Positions 18,275-27,170 are shown, counted from the stretch's first letter. The stretch is DNA of 64,000 nucleotides from Rufibacter psychrotolerans (GCF_016924645.1 NZ_JAFFJV010000001.1:124001-188000); one strand, 5' to 3'. Notes: a model not told the origin generated them from the sequence alone. Program-made: numbers and translations.

Positions 18275-18577
18275 TTAGTCTTTGTACTTGTTAGCGTACT
18301 GCCGGTAGCGTTTGGGGTCTTTCTTTTTATCCTTTTTGCGGCCAATGGCCCCACCGGCCACCGTCCCAGCGGCGGCCCCAATCACGGCACCCTTCGTGCC
18401 GCCAATCACGGCTCCCGCTGCGGCCCCACCGGCTCCCCCAAGCACGGCCCCTTTGGCTTTCTTGCTCCAGCCTTTCTTCTCTTTCTTCACTTCCTGGGCC
18501 TGCGCCTCGTAAGGCACGCTACTGCCCAGCACAACTACTGAGCAAAGCATGGTCAACGCTATCTTCAGATTTTTCAT
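18275..18577 (-). CDS. Glycine-zipper protein, 100 aa
   Basis: Signal peptide (about 1-27, AQA cleavage) followed by a hydrophobic glycine-zipper region AVLGGAGGAAAGAVIGGTKG and GAAAGTVAGGAIG, then a Lys/Arg/Tyr-rich basic tail. Glycine-zipper envelope proteins (YMGG/OmpA-glyzip types) are small exported or membrane-associated proteins; no precise role is known. The tail KKDKKKDPKRYRQY is strongly basic. A longer relative lies at 27691-28221. Confidence 0.8.
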   Translation of the reverse strand: MKNLKIALTMLCSVVVLGSSVPYEAQAQEVKKEKKGWSKKAKGAVLGGAGGAAAGAVIGGTKGAVIGAAAGTVAGGAIGRKKDKKKDPKRYRQYANKYKD

Positions 18578-18760
18578 GGTTTTCTCTGTTGATGGTTTTG
18601 TATTTTACGATGCCGTAATGGCCATGATGTGGCTTTAAGCAAGAATGTAATTGTACCGCAGGGCGAGGGTTTTCAGCTGCTAGGATGGTAGCGGTTCCTG
18701 GCGGCGCGTTAAAAGCAGACCTCGGCTGCGAGCCAGGCAACAGCTATTGGCTCTAAAAGC

Positions 18761-18801
18761 AACAGGCCGGAATCAGCGGGGTGGGCTGATTCCGGCCTGT
18801 T
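18761..18801. terminator. Terminator downstream of amt
   Basis: Perfect 17-bp stem AACAGGCCGGAATCAGC (18761-18777) with 18785-18801, seven-base loop. It lies 27 bp past the amt stop. Confidence 0.8.
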
Positions 18802-18827
18802 TTGGTCAAAACAGCGGGGAAATGGAG

Positions 18828-20183
18828 TTATAGTTTCTCGTCGTGCTGCGAGAGGTCGAGGCCCAGTTGCTCTTCCTCGTGGGACACCCGTAGCGGTGAG
18901 ATCAAATTCGTTACCTTGAGCAGGAGCCAGGAGCCCGCAAACGCAAACACCGACACCCCCACCAAAGCCCCGAATTGGGCCAGGAACAGCTTGGTTTCGC
19001 CAAAGAGCAAGCCTTGGTCGGGGATGTTGGGGTTCACGCCCTTGCTGGCGAACACCCCCGTCAGCAGCATGCCCACCATGCCGCCCACTCCGTGGCAGGG
19101 GAAGACATCCAGGGTATCATCAATGGTGGTGCGCGACCGCAGGTCAACCAGCAGGTTGCTCACCACGGCGGCAATCACGCCAATGGCAATGGAGTGGGGC
19201 AGCGTCACAAAACCCGCGGCCGGCGTAATGGCCACCAAACCCACCACCGCCCCAATGCAGGTGCCCATGGCCGAAGGTTTCCGGCCTTTCACGCCGTCAA
19301 AGAAAATCCAGGCCAGGGCGGCGGCGGCCGAGGCAGCCATGGTGGTAGACAGGGCCGTTGCCGCCAACGGATTGGCGCCCATGGCAGAACCGGCGTTGAA
19401 CCCAAACCAGCCAAACCACAGCAGGCCCGTGCCCAGCAGCACAAACGTGATCATGGCCGGAGAATGCGTGGCCTCGTGTCTCCGTTTCAGGAAAAGGGCC
19501 GAGGCCAGCGCCGCCCACCCCGCCGACATGTGCACCACGGTTCCGCCCGCAAAGTCCAGCACTCCCAACTGGAACAGGATGCCCTCTGGGTGCCAGGTGG
19601 CGTGCGCCAGCGGAGCGTAAATGAAGATGAAAAACAGCAGGATGAACACGGTGTACGACGTAAACCGGATGCGCTCGGCGAAGGCCCCGGTAATAAGGGC
19701 CGGCGTAATGATGGCGAATTTTAGCTGAAACATGGCAAAAAGCGCCAGCGGAATGGTAGGTGCCAGTTCCCAGGGTGCGCCGTCCAGCACGTTCTGCATC
19801 ATGAAGAACGTGGCCGGGTTGCCAATCACCCCGCCCAAGGACTCGCCAAAGGCCAGGCTAAACCCAAACACCACCCAGATCACCGTGAGCATAGCCATGC
19901 AGATAAAGCTTTGCAGCATGGTAGAGAGCACATTTTTGCGGTTCACCATGCCCCCGTAGAAGAAAGCCAGTCCCGGGGTCATGAGCAACACAAAGGCGGT
20001 GGCGGTCAGCATCCAGGCCATGTCGGCGGGGCTCAGGTCAGCCTGGGGCGCCGCTATGGGAACGGCCGGGAACACAAAGGTAAGCCCCACCACCAGTACC
20101 AGGAGAATGAACGGGATCTTGGAAAGCTTAGTGACCGAAGGCGCTTTGGTAGGCGTTGCAGCCGGAGCAGTAGAGGTGATCAT
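18828..20183 (-). CDS. amt: Ammonium transporter
   Basis: 451 residues with an N-terminal hydrophobic segment and about 11 further helices. Amt features: DMAWMLTATAFVLLMTPGLA, FFYGGMV, HMSAGWAAL (first pore His) and DDTLDVFPCHGVGGM (second pore His region). Amt proteins conduct ammonium across the inner membrane. The usual partner glnK is not adjacent. The long N-terminus (to about residue 48) precedes the conserved start of the fold and could include a signal-like segment. Confidence 0.95.
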   Translation of the reverse strand: MITSTAPAATPTKAPSVTKLSKIPFILLVLVVGLTFVFPAVPIAAPQADLSPADMAWMLTATAFVLLMTPGLAFFYGGMVNRKNVLSTMLQSFICMAMLTVIWVVFGFSLAFGESLGGVIGNPATFFMMQNVLDGAPWELAPTIPLALFAMFQLKFAIITPALITGAFAERIRFTSYTVFILLFFIFIYAPLAHATWHPEGILFQLGVLDFAGGTVVHMSAGWAALASALFLKRRHEATHSPAMITFVLLGTGLLWFGWFGFNAGSAMGANPLAATALSTTMAASAAAALAWIFFDGVKGRKPSAMGTCIGAVVGLVAITPAAGFVTLPHSIAIGVIAAVVSNLLVDLRSRTTIDDTLDVFPCHGVGGMVGMLLTGVFASKGVNPNIPDQGLLFGETKLFLAQFGALVGVSVFAFAGSWLLLKVTNLISPLRVSHEEEQLGLDLSQHDEKL

Positions 20184-20513
20184 AAGTAAGCTGTTTATGG
20201 TTTGAAAAAGTTTGGCTTACTAAGTCTACTAAAAATATTTCAACAATAAAACCACTTTATTGTGAGTTAGTTAATGAATCTAGTTGTTTATTAGGATATG
20301 GTAAATTGGTGATTTGTGATTCTTCTAAAGCTATCTGGCATTTAGTGGCTGCGGCTAACACTTTCCTAAAAGGCGGCAAGGGCATTTGGGAGTTTGATAA
20401 ATTTAGGCGGCACCCCGGTTACCAATAATTTTCAGGGAAAATTCAGAAAAAATTTCGGGTAAAAGCGCGGCATTCTGTGGCGGGGCTGAGCGTCATCCCT
20501 TAACTTTCCACGT
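20184..20513. other. AT-rich gap of 330 bp between amt and the nuclease gene
   Basis: A divergent control region, visibly AT-richer than its surroundings. No convincing TTG/TAnnTTTG pair or sigma-54 site was found; no gene. Confidence 0.5.
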
Positions 20514-21326
20514 ATGACTACTAGAACCATGATGTACCTTCTATTTATGCCCGCGTGTAAACACCTTAACCGGCTAACCGTTTGGCTGCTTTGCCTGGGT
20601 TTACTGTTTGGCTGTCAGCAAAGCCAGGAACCGAAGCAGGAAACCAGCCAGGGCCCCGCCACTGAGCAGGAGGAAGCCTCGGAGACTGGCTACAAGGTGA
20701 TTGCCATCAAAGACGGCGACACCGTGGAACTGCTGAAGGACGGCAAACCATTGCGTGTGCGGCTGCAGGGCGTAGACTGCCCCGAGAAGAACCAGGACTA
20801 CGGTACCCGGGCCCGCCAGTTTACCTCAGACCTGGCTTTTGGTAAGTTTGTGCAGTTGGTGGTGCATGACGTAGACCGCTACGGCCGTACGGTGGGCGAA
20901 ATCATCTTGCCCGATGGCCGTAACCTAAACCATGAACTGGTGAAAAACGGGTTCGCCTGGCACTACACCGCCTACTCCAAAGACCAGGAACTGGCCCGGC
21001 TGGAGGCCGAAGCCCGCGCCGAAAAACGTGGACTCTGGGAAGGCCCCTCACCGCAGGCACCCTGGGAATTCCGGCAAAGCCGTCGCGGCAAAGGCACCGC
21101 CACCACTAACCCCGACGTTGACCCAGAGGAGGAGGCCGCTGCGCCAAAAGTGACCGCCCTTGCCAAAGGCGGCAAAGTAGTGATCTGCCAGAGCAAAGGC
21201 TCCAAAACCTTCCATGTAGACAAAGACTGCCACCTTGTAGGGCAATGCAAAAGCACCGTCGCCTCCATCACCCTCGCCCAGGCCCAAAAAGAAAAGCGTA
21301 CCCCCTGCAAAGTCTGCGCAGACTAG
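20514..21326 (+). CDS. Thermonuclease (SNase)-like lipoprotein
   Basis: 270 residues. Lipobox LLFGC follows a hydrophobic run. The start is unclear: the ATGs at residues 1, 6, 7 and 12 are all in frame, and Met12 (base 20547, MPACKHLNRL) gives the most usual signal. The central domain is staphylococcal nuclease-like: VRLQGVDCPEKNQ and DRYGRTVGEI carry the expected Arg, Glu and Arg catalytic residues. A linker with GKGT repeats leads to a C-terminal module with FHVDKDCHL, CKS and RTPCKVC, a Cys/His set that looks metal-binding. Likely an envelope nuclease; target unknown. Confidence 0.85.
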   Translation: MTTRTMMYLLFMPACKHLNRLTVWLLCLGLLFGCQQSQEPKQETSQGPATEQEEASETGYKVIAIKDGDTVELLKDGKPLRVRLQGVDCPEKNQDYGTRARQFTSDLAFGKFVQLVVHDVDRYGRTVGEIILPDGRNLNHELVKNGFAWHYTAYSKDQELARLEAEARAEKRGLWEGPSPQAPWEFRQSRRGKGTATTNPDVDPEEEAAAPKVTALAKGGKVVICQSKGSKTFHVDKDCHLVGQCKSTVASITLAQAQKEKRTPCKVCAD

Positions 21327-21340
21327 GTTAAGCTCGTTAA

Positions 21341-21384
21341 GCTCCGTTTGAAGGCTTATTTTCTGAATACGGAGCAAAAACAGG
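21341..21384. repeat. Degenerate palindrome-family copy
   Basis: GCTCCGTTTGAAGGC, centre TTATTTTCTGAATA and then GGAGC and AAAAACAGGC; partly preserved. Confidence 0.4.
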
Positions 21385-21458
21385 CGGACTAGGCCAATAG
21401 ACGAGCTTGGTTAATATGATAAAACTAGCAGATACCAGCACAGATACTGAAGCAGCTA

Positions 21459-21530
21459 CTGGCGCGAGTCTCCAGACTCGTGCTGCCAGATGACGGGGAG
21501 TCTCAGACTCTCCTCGCTGCGCCCGCAGCG
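21459..21530. repeat. REP-like palindrome cluster
   Basis: Three adjacent small palindromes: GGCGCGAGTCTCCAGACTCG followed by TGC (21461-21483), GGGGAGTCTCAGACTCTCC (21496-21514) and CGCTGCGCCCGCAGCG (21515-21530). The first shares the frame ctGGCGCGAG...CTCGTG with the 33-bp arms at 32249 and 32411, differing in the stem bases. Confidence 0.65.
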
Positions 21531-21761
21531 AAGCCAGCCCTGCTGAAAAACTCCCGCACAGACAATTTCAATGGAAAGTAACTGCCCTGAAAAGCTGATA
21601 CTACTGTTCACCCACAAGATCCTTTCAGGATGACAGGTGAGCAGAGCTAGATAGATGAGAGTGAGACGAACAAGATGAAAGGTGAAAAAGAGCTAGATGA
21701 CCGGGTGAGAAGCATTACTTGAGCTTGAGAGAGACCGTCTGCCATACCGCCAAAAAGCCTG

Positions 21762-21909
21762 CTCAAGAGACCTCGTAGTGTCTGCAAGACCTACGAGTGT
21801 CTACGCAAATTCCGCAAGACCTACGAAGGTCTACGCCAGTTCCGCAAGGCCTAAGGGCATTAACGGTAATTCCCGAAGACACTCGTAGGTCCTCCGGACA
21901 CTACGAGGT
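21762..21909. repeat. Second REP-like family, inverted pair with internal copies
   Basis: Left unit at 21762-21806 (CTCAAGAGACCTCGTAGTG onward) and right unit at 21876-21909 in the opposite orientation. Each unit contains CTCGTAG and CTACGAG, which are reverse complements. Between them lie two degraded direct copies starting TTCCGCAAG. The unit recurs at 32040-32085 and 32514-32559. The right end is 11 bp from the sbcC stop. Confidence 0.75.
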
Positions 21910-21919
21910 AAAGTTGCTT

Positions 21920-24900
21920 CTACACCGCCATACCCACGGCATGCTCCACCCGGATGCTGCTTCGGCCGCCGGCCAGTTTCTCCACCACAATCTGCGTGCT
22001 GATGCGTTCTTTCAAAGCCTCTACGTGCGAGATAATGCCGATCATTTTGCCGCTGGCCTGCAGGCTTTCCAAGGCATCCATGGCAATGTCCAGGGTGTCC
22101 GCGTCCAGCGTGCCGAAGCCTTCGTCAATGAACAGCGAGTGAATCTGGGCTTTGTGGCTGGCCAAATCAGACAAGCCTAACGCCAGCGCGAGGCTCACCA
22201 AAAAGCTTTCACCGCCGGAGAGGGAGTTCACGGAACGGACCGCATCGCCCTGGTAGGTGTCCAGAATCTGGAGGTCCAGTTCGTTCTCCTGGCTCTTGAG
22301 GATACGGTAGCGGTCGTTGAGGCGGTGCAGGTGGCGGTTGCCCAGCTCTACCAGCCGCGCCAGCGTGAGGCTTTGGGCGTACTTGCTGAACTTCTTGCCG
22401 TCGGCGGAGCCGATGAGGTGGGCCAGACGGGCCCAGCGCTCCGCCTCGCCCTTCTGCACATCCAGTTGCTGGGTGAGTTGGCGGTGCTTCTCGCGGAGGT
22501 CAGCGTCTTGCTGGAGCTGCATCTCCAGGCGGGCAATCTGGGCCAGGTGTTGATTTTTCTCCTCGTCCAGCGCCTGGATGAGCGGCTGCAGTTCTTCCAG
22601 GGTGAGTTCGGTGAGGTGGCGTTCTTTCTCGGTTCGGTACTCTTGGCGGCACTGGGCAAGGCTATGCTCCAGTTCCGTAAGGGTTTTCTGCAGACGCTCC
22701 TGGTCGGCTCGTAGCTGGCGGGCCTCAGGCTCAGGCAACAACTGCGCTTGCAGCTCCGCCAAAGAACTGTAGCCCAAGGGCTGGATTTTCTGCAGCAGCG
22801 CCTGCTCCAGTTCTCTTTGCGTTTGCAAGTTGATCTGCTGTTCTTTCTGCTTTTGGGCCAGTTGGTGGATGAGCCAATTCAGTTGTTCCTGCTCGCGCTG
22901 CAGGGCGGCTTCTGATTGTTGTAAGGTGTGTGCGGCCTGCTGCAGGCCTTGTTGCAGGCGTTTTTTTTCGGCTTGCGGCTGCACGCCTTCGGGCAACAGG
23001 GCATGGCGTTGCCGGCGGAGTTCCTGTAGCTGTTCCTGCGCGGTTTGCAGGTGGCCTTGCCGTTGGGCGAGTTCCGCCTGTTTTTCCTCCAGGGTGACTT
23101 TGCCGTTGTCGGCGGCGGCTTTGGCCTCAGAGTACTTTACGCGCAACTCGGGCAGCAGCGCTTTTTTCTGCTCGTAGGTTTGCCTGCGCGCCTCCAGTTG
23201 CGCCAACAGCTCGGCCCCATTGGAGCCCGCGTAGGCAAGCCCGTAGGTCTGGAAGAACCCCTGCAGCGTCTGGGAAAGCACGTTGGCCTGATCGGATAGA
23301 TCCTCCAGCTCATTTTGTACTTGCGCCAGTTGCTGGTCGGCCTGGGCACGTTTTTGGGCGATTAGGAGCAAATCATGCCGAAAACGCTGCTGTTCAGCCA
23401 GCAGTTTCTGCTCGTTGGTTCGGGCTTGGTCCAACTGCGTGCGCAGGCCGCGCAGGCTTTCCAAGGTGGCCGTGGCTTGCCGCAGTTCGGCCTTGCGGGA
23501 GGTCCAAATCTGGTCTATGATATCTGTGACGGTAATCTGGTGGGTGAGCGCCAGCGCGGTGTTCAAGGCCGAAAACTGGGTTTGCAGCTGTTGGAGAGAG
23601 GTGGCCTGCTGGGCTAATTGCTCCTGCGTGTGCTGCTCGGCCAGTTCAAGTCGGTGTACGGCGGCGGCCAGTGCACGCTCCTGCCCGTCCAATTGCTGTA
23701 CTTTGGTTTGCTGCTGCAGCAGGTTCTGCTCGGCTTCACTTAACGTCTGCGGCTGGTGCTCCTCAACCAAGGGGTGGTGCGTGGAGCCGCACAACGGACA
23801 CGGCTGCTCGGGTTGCAGTTGGGCGCGGGCGTCTTCGTACTTCTGAATCTGCCGCTGCAGGTCCACAATCTGCTGCAGGTCTTTGAGTTTGTCCTGCGCC
23901 TGCTCCCGCTCGGTTTTGGTTTGCACAAGGTGGGTGCGGTGCTGGTGCAGGTCTTGCGTAGTGGTAGCTACGTTCGCCTGCAATTCCTGCCTTCGGGCTT
24001 CCTGCAGCAGATAGGTTTTGCTCAGCTCCAGCTGCTTTTCCAGTTGGCTACACACAGAAGGCAGGCGCTGGCAGAGCTGTTCCAGCGCTTCGGGCTCCTG
24101 GCCCTGCAGGGCAGTGGCGGTTTGTGCCTGCAACCCAGAAAGCTGCTGCTGCTGGGTCTGCAACTGCTGCTCGGTGGCGGCCAACTGCTGTTTGGTGATT
24201 GCCTCGTTTTGGGCCTCTTTTTCCAAATTCTGCCTTATAACGGCCTGCTCTTTCTGGAGCTTCTCCTGCTGTTTCTGTACTTCGGCCAGGTTGCGCAACT
24301 CAGATTTCCCCTCGTGCAGCGTCTGCAATAATTCTTCGTCCAGCCCGTGCTCCTTGAGCCAGTCGTTGAGTTGCTTGCCTTCCTGCACCAGTTGTTGCAG
24401 CGTATTCTGTTGCTGGGCTTGTTGTTGGGTAAGCTGTTGTACCTGCTGCTGCAGCTGGGCGGTGGCTTGCTGGTCTCTGATGTATTGGGCTTGCTGGGCG
24501 GCCAGGTGCGAGTCTTGCTGCAGCACCTGGTCCAGGCGCGGTTCGGCTTCGGTGAGGGTTTGCTGGGCCTGGGCGTGGGTGGTGCGGGCAGCCTGGGTGG
24601 CTTGCGTCTGAGCCGCCACTTTCTGCTCCTGCACGGGCACCTGCTGTTGCAACTCAGTTACTTTCTGGACCACGGTATCGCCCTGGCGCTGTACCTCCTG
24701 CAGGCGCGCCAGTTCGCTCTGGAACGGCTGGGCCTGCTCGTGTCGAAGCAGTTTCTCGCGGTTGGGTTGCCACGCTTCCTGCTGGGCTTGCGCCTGGGTG
24801 AGCTGGGTGGTGAGTTGGATTTCTTTCTGCGTGAGCTTCTGCAGGTTCTCCAGCCAAGTCTGCTGCTGCAGATGCTGCTGTACCTGCTGTTGGGCCAGCC

Positions 24901-25588
24901 GGGCCTCGGCTTTCAGCCGATGGGTTTCCTGTTTCAGCGCAGCGCGGTCTTCCTCAGACAGCAGTTGGTCCAGTTGCAGCCGCTGCTCTATGTCCTGCAG
25001 TTTCTGTTTCTCGGCCTTAGCCTTTTCGTAGGCGGCCATGGAAATCTGGGAGTAAATGCGGGTGTCGGTGAGTTTCTCCAGAAGCTCGCTGCGCTCGCTT
25101 TCGCTGGCTCTCAGGAAACGGGTGAAATCGCCCTGGCTGAGCATGACGGAGCGGAGGAACTGCTGGAAATCCAGTCCGCAGAGGTCAATGATGCGCTGGC
25201 GGGTCTCAGAGAGGCGGCTCTCCAGCACTTCCTGGGTGGCGGCGTCAATGAGTTCCATCACGGGGCTTTGCAGCTTGCCGTCGGCCTTGCTGCGGCTACG
25301 CCGGAGGCTCCAGCGGGCGCGGTACGCTTTTCCCTCGGCCTCAAACTCCACCTCCGACCAGCACTCGCCCGTGTGGCGGGTCATGATCTCGGCCACGTCG
25401 CGGCCGTGGCGGGGCACCTGCCCGTACAGCGCCACCGTGATGGCGTCCAGAATGGTGGTCTTGCCCGCGCCTGTAGGTCCGGTAATGGCAAACAGCCCAC
25501 TTTCGCTCAAGGGTGGTTGGTGGAACGGAATAAAATGCTCGCCCTGCAGCGAGTTAAGGTTATAGAAGCGGACAGAGGTTATCTTCAC
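21920..25588 (-). CDS. sbcC: SbcC-type exonuclease subunit (SMC family ATPase)
   Basis: 1222 residues. Walker A GPTGAGKTT (residues 37-45), Q-loop in SQGDFTRFL, long Gln/Glu/Leu-rich coiled coils on both sides of a zinc hook CPLCG near residue 595, then the ABC signature SLSGGESFLVSLALALGL, Walker B LFIDEGFGTLD and the ISH switch. Length and order match SbcC/Rad50-like proteins, which with SbcD cut hairpins and protein-blocked DNA ends. sbcD normally lies just upstream; here the neighbour is unrelated. A REP-like island lies 11 bp beyond the stop. A TATCTTTA at 25612-25619 may be its -7 element. Confidence 0.93.
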   Translation of the reverse strand: MKITSVRFYNLNSLQGEHFIPFHQPPLSESGLFAITGPTGAGKTTILDAITVALYGQVPRHGRDVAEIMTRHTGECWSEVEFEAEGKAYRARWSLRRSRSKADGKLQSPVMELIDAATQEVLESRLSETRQRIIDLCGLDFQQFLRSVMLSQGDFTRFLRASESERSELLEKLTDTRIYSQISMAAYEKAKAEKQKLQDIEQRLQLDQLLSEEDRAALKQETHRLKAEARLAQQQVQQHLQQQTWLENLQKLTQKEIQLTTQLTQAQAQQEAWQPNREKLLRHEQAQPFQSELARLQEVQRQGDTVVQKVTELQQQVPVQEQKVAAQTQATQAARTTHAQAQQTLTEAEPRLDQVLQQDSHLAAQQAQYIRDQQATAQLQQQVQQLTQQQAQQQNTLQQLVQEGKQLNDWLKEHGLDEELLQTLHEGKSELRNLAEVQKQQEKLQKEQAVIRQNLEKEAQNEAITKQQLAATEQQLQTQQQQLSGLQAQTATALQGQEPEALEQLCQRLPSVCSQLEKQLELSKTYLLQEARRQELQANVATTTQDLHQHRTHLVQTKTEREQAQDKLKDLQQIVDLQRQIQKYEDARAQLQPEQPCPLCGSTHHPLVEEHQPQTLSEAEQNLLQQQTKVQQLDGQERALAAAVHRLELAEQHTQEQLAQQATSLQQLQTQFSALNTALALTHQITVTDIIDQIWTSRKAELRQATATLESLRGLRTQLDQARTNEQKLLAEQQRFRHDLLLIAQKRAQADQQLAQVQNELEDLSDQANVLSQTLQGFFQTYGLAYAGSNGAELLAQLEARRQTYEQKKALLPELRVKYSEAKAAADNGKVTLEEKQAELAQRQGHLQTAQEQLQELRRQRHALLPEGVQPQAEKKRLQQGLQQAAHTLQQSEAALQREQEQLNWLIHQLAQKQKEQQINLQTQRELEQALLQKIQPLGYSSLAELQAQLLPEPEARQLRADQERLQKTLTELEHSLAQCRQEYRTEKERHLTELTLEELQPLIQALDEEKNQHLAQIARLEMQLQQDADLREKHRQLTQQLDVQKGEAERWARLAHLIGSADGKKFSKYAQSLTLARLVELGNRHLHRLNDRYRILKSQENELDLQILDTYQGDAVRSVNSLSGGESFLVSLALALGLSDLASHKAQIHSLFIDEGFGTLDADTLDIAMDALESLQASGKMIGIISHVEALKERISTQIVVEKLAGGRSSIRVEHAVGMAV

Positions 25589-25611
25589 GGGAGGTAAGCG
25601 TTGCGAGTTAG

Positions 25612-25619
25612 TAAAGATA
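25612..25619 (-). promoter_or_regulatory. Possible sbcC -7 element
   Basis: Minus-strand TATCTTTA, one base off TAnnTTTG, about 24 bp before the sbcC ATG. No -33 TTG at the right distance. Confidence 0.35.
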
Positions 25620-25710
25620 ACAGGTTTTGGGGAAGGGGAGGAGAGGTAGGGTTCTTGTTTTGGGGTTGTTTTGGGAGAAACTGGTTGGAAACAGGAAAGT
25701 ATTTTCAGCT

Positions 25711-26988
25711 TTAATTCTTTAAAAGCTCCCGTGTTTCAAGGTCACAGTCAAAGGGAATTTCTTCTCTAATTCTTTCAGACAAAGCTTTATTCTCTATTAG
25801 TATTCTTAGAAGTGAGTTGCGGTGAAGACCACACGTCATTTTAGCGTACAGGACTTCCAGTGGTTCTTTGCATTCTGGAGTCTTGTTGGCTTCATAGATG
25901 TCAATGTAGGTGACCGCCAACTGCTCAATCATGTGCTCGTTCTTGAACTTTCTGGCTATCTCTGTTAACAACTGGGCATCACCATCTTGGTAGTTAGAAC
26001 ACAGGATATTTATGAACTTTTGCGGATGCCTTGCTTTTGGTATTCTTTCTAAGGCAAATTGTCTGATCGTTTCACTATGCAAATGCTTTAGAGCCGCAGT
26101 TGCGTATTCTGTGATTCTATTCCCTGAAGAAGGTTTCTGCCTTGCCAGGTTCAATATGAATTCACTGTCCAGAGGAAAGGGGTGAATGTCAAAAATATCA
26201 AGCAGCTTTTCTTGATTTGCTTTGTTCTTTTCTGTTATCAAATGATGCGCTAGTGTTTCAAGCTCAATTGCCGTTAATTTGCTTGTTCGTCTGTAGGAGA
26301 GAGAGGGCGTACTGTGGAGTACTTCAGCTACAATGTTGGCGAAAGTCTGAGGTACAGGTTTGGGATTGACAGCGCCTGCTTCAGTCCTTTTAATGTTATC
26401 CAGATAAATTCTGATGTGACGATTTTTTTTAGCTTCGCGGTTAAGCTCCTGCATAACTTGCAGTTGGGGATTATTCTCCTGAAAGAGCCAGATCAAGCGG
26501 TCATCAAGCCACTCATCAGGGCTTTGCTCTAGCCATTTCCCATACTTTTCTGCAATAAACAAGAGCCCTCTCCACCCATCTAACTCTAAGATCTCAGAAG
26601 AGCCTACCCAATCAGACCCAGGGATAGGGTTGTGTAGAAAGTTGTCATAAAGTGCCTGCCTCGCCTCAGTGTCACCTTGCTGCGCAAAAATCTTAACCAA
26701 ATCAAATAAGTGGGTCAGGCTCCAGGTGTCATCCCTAACGGTAGCCAGTCCTTGAAGCACAGCACTGCGGATCTTGGCCTCTTGGTTAGAAATGGAGATT
26801 AGGTCAAAGATGTAGTGCGCCCTGCTGCTTTCGCATTGGCCATCATAGGCATGGTTATTCAAGGCACCTTTGATGATGTACTTAGAAAAGTCAATTGTTG
26901 GGTTCTCTCTTGCAATCAGGTAAGCTTCACCTGTTCCTCTTTTAAGGGAGTCAAAGAAAGTTTGCTTTGTTGTCTTAGTTTCCTGCAT
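25711..26988 (-). CDS. Uncharacterised AT-rich alpha-helical protein, 425 aa
   Basis: I do not recognise this protein. It has no signal or membrane segment and is largely alpha-helical. Stretches such as IRSAVLQGLATVRDDTW and ATAALKHLHSETIRQFALERI look like HEAT-type helical repeats over most of the length. Few Cys and no enzymatic motif. Its base composition is clearly AT-richer than the GC-rich genes around it, with codons such as AAA, TTT and ATT common, which suggests recent acquisition. It lies between sbcC and a 49-residue membrane peptide on the same strand. A role in protein scaffolding is only a guess. Confidence 0.7.
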   Translation of the reverse strand: MQETKTTKQTFFDSLKRGTGEAYLIARENPTIDFSKYIIKGALNNHAYDGQCESSRAHYIFDLISISNQEAKIRSAVLQGLATVRDDTWSLTHLFDLVKIFAQQGDTEARQALYDNFLHNPIPGSDWVGSSEILELDGWRGLLFIAEKYGKWLEQSPDEWLDDRLIWLFQENNPQLQVMQELNREAKKNRHIRIYLDNIKRTEAGAVNPKPVPQTFANIVAEVLHSTPSLSYRRTSKLTAIELETLAHHLITEKNKANQEKLLDIFDIHPFPLDSEFILNLARQKPSSGNRITEYATAALKHLHSETIRQFALERIPKARHPQKFINILCSNYQDGDAQLLTEIARKFKNEHMIEQLAVTYIDIYEANKTPECKEPLEVLYAKMTCGLHRNSLLRILIENKALSERIREEIPFDCDLETRELLKN

Positions 26989-27020
26989 GAAGCGCTAGTG
27001 GGAGTACGTTGAATGGGCAC

Positions 27021-27170
27021 CTACTTCAGCACATAGAACAGGAACTCACCCACTCGTACCCCGAACTGGTAAATGGCGCCAACGGAAATGAAAACCGAAG
27101 CCATCAGCATAAACTTGGTCAATAGACCCCTGCCGAATAACTGGTAGTACGATCTCAGGAATTTCTGCAT
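27021..27170 (-). CDS. Small single-helix membrane protein, 49 aa
   Basis: Opens MQKFLRSYYQLFGRGLLTKF and contains one hydrophobic helix at about residues 16-37 (LLTKFMLMASVFISVGAIY), ending GEFLFYVLK. The start ATG at 27170, basic N-terminus, helix and Tyr/Phe-rich ends are well formed for a real small protein, and the codon use is like the core genome rather than the AT-rich gene 32 bp downstream. Function unknown; no known family recalled. An untranslated chance frame remains possible. Confidence 0.55.
   Translation of the reverse strand: MQKFLRSYYQLFGRGLLTKFMLMASVFISVGAIYQFGVRVGEFLFYVLK

Larger units (their letters stand above)
21327..21919. other. Gene-free gap of 593 bp carrying repeats
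   Basis: Holds a degenerate palindrome-family copy (21341-21384), REP-like palindromes (21459-21530) and a second repeat family (21762-21909). The stretch 21540-21760 is low in complexity, with recurring GAGCTAGAT and runs of GA-rich text, and has no gene. Confidence 0.6.

Noticed and set aside
24347..25597. 416-codon plus-strand frame
   Set aside because: Mirror of the Gln- and Leu-rich coiled coil of SbcC; Leu-rich shadow, not a gene.
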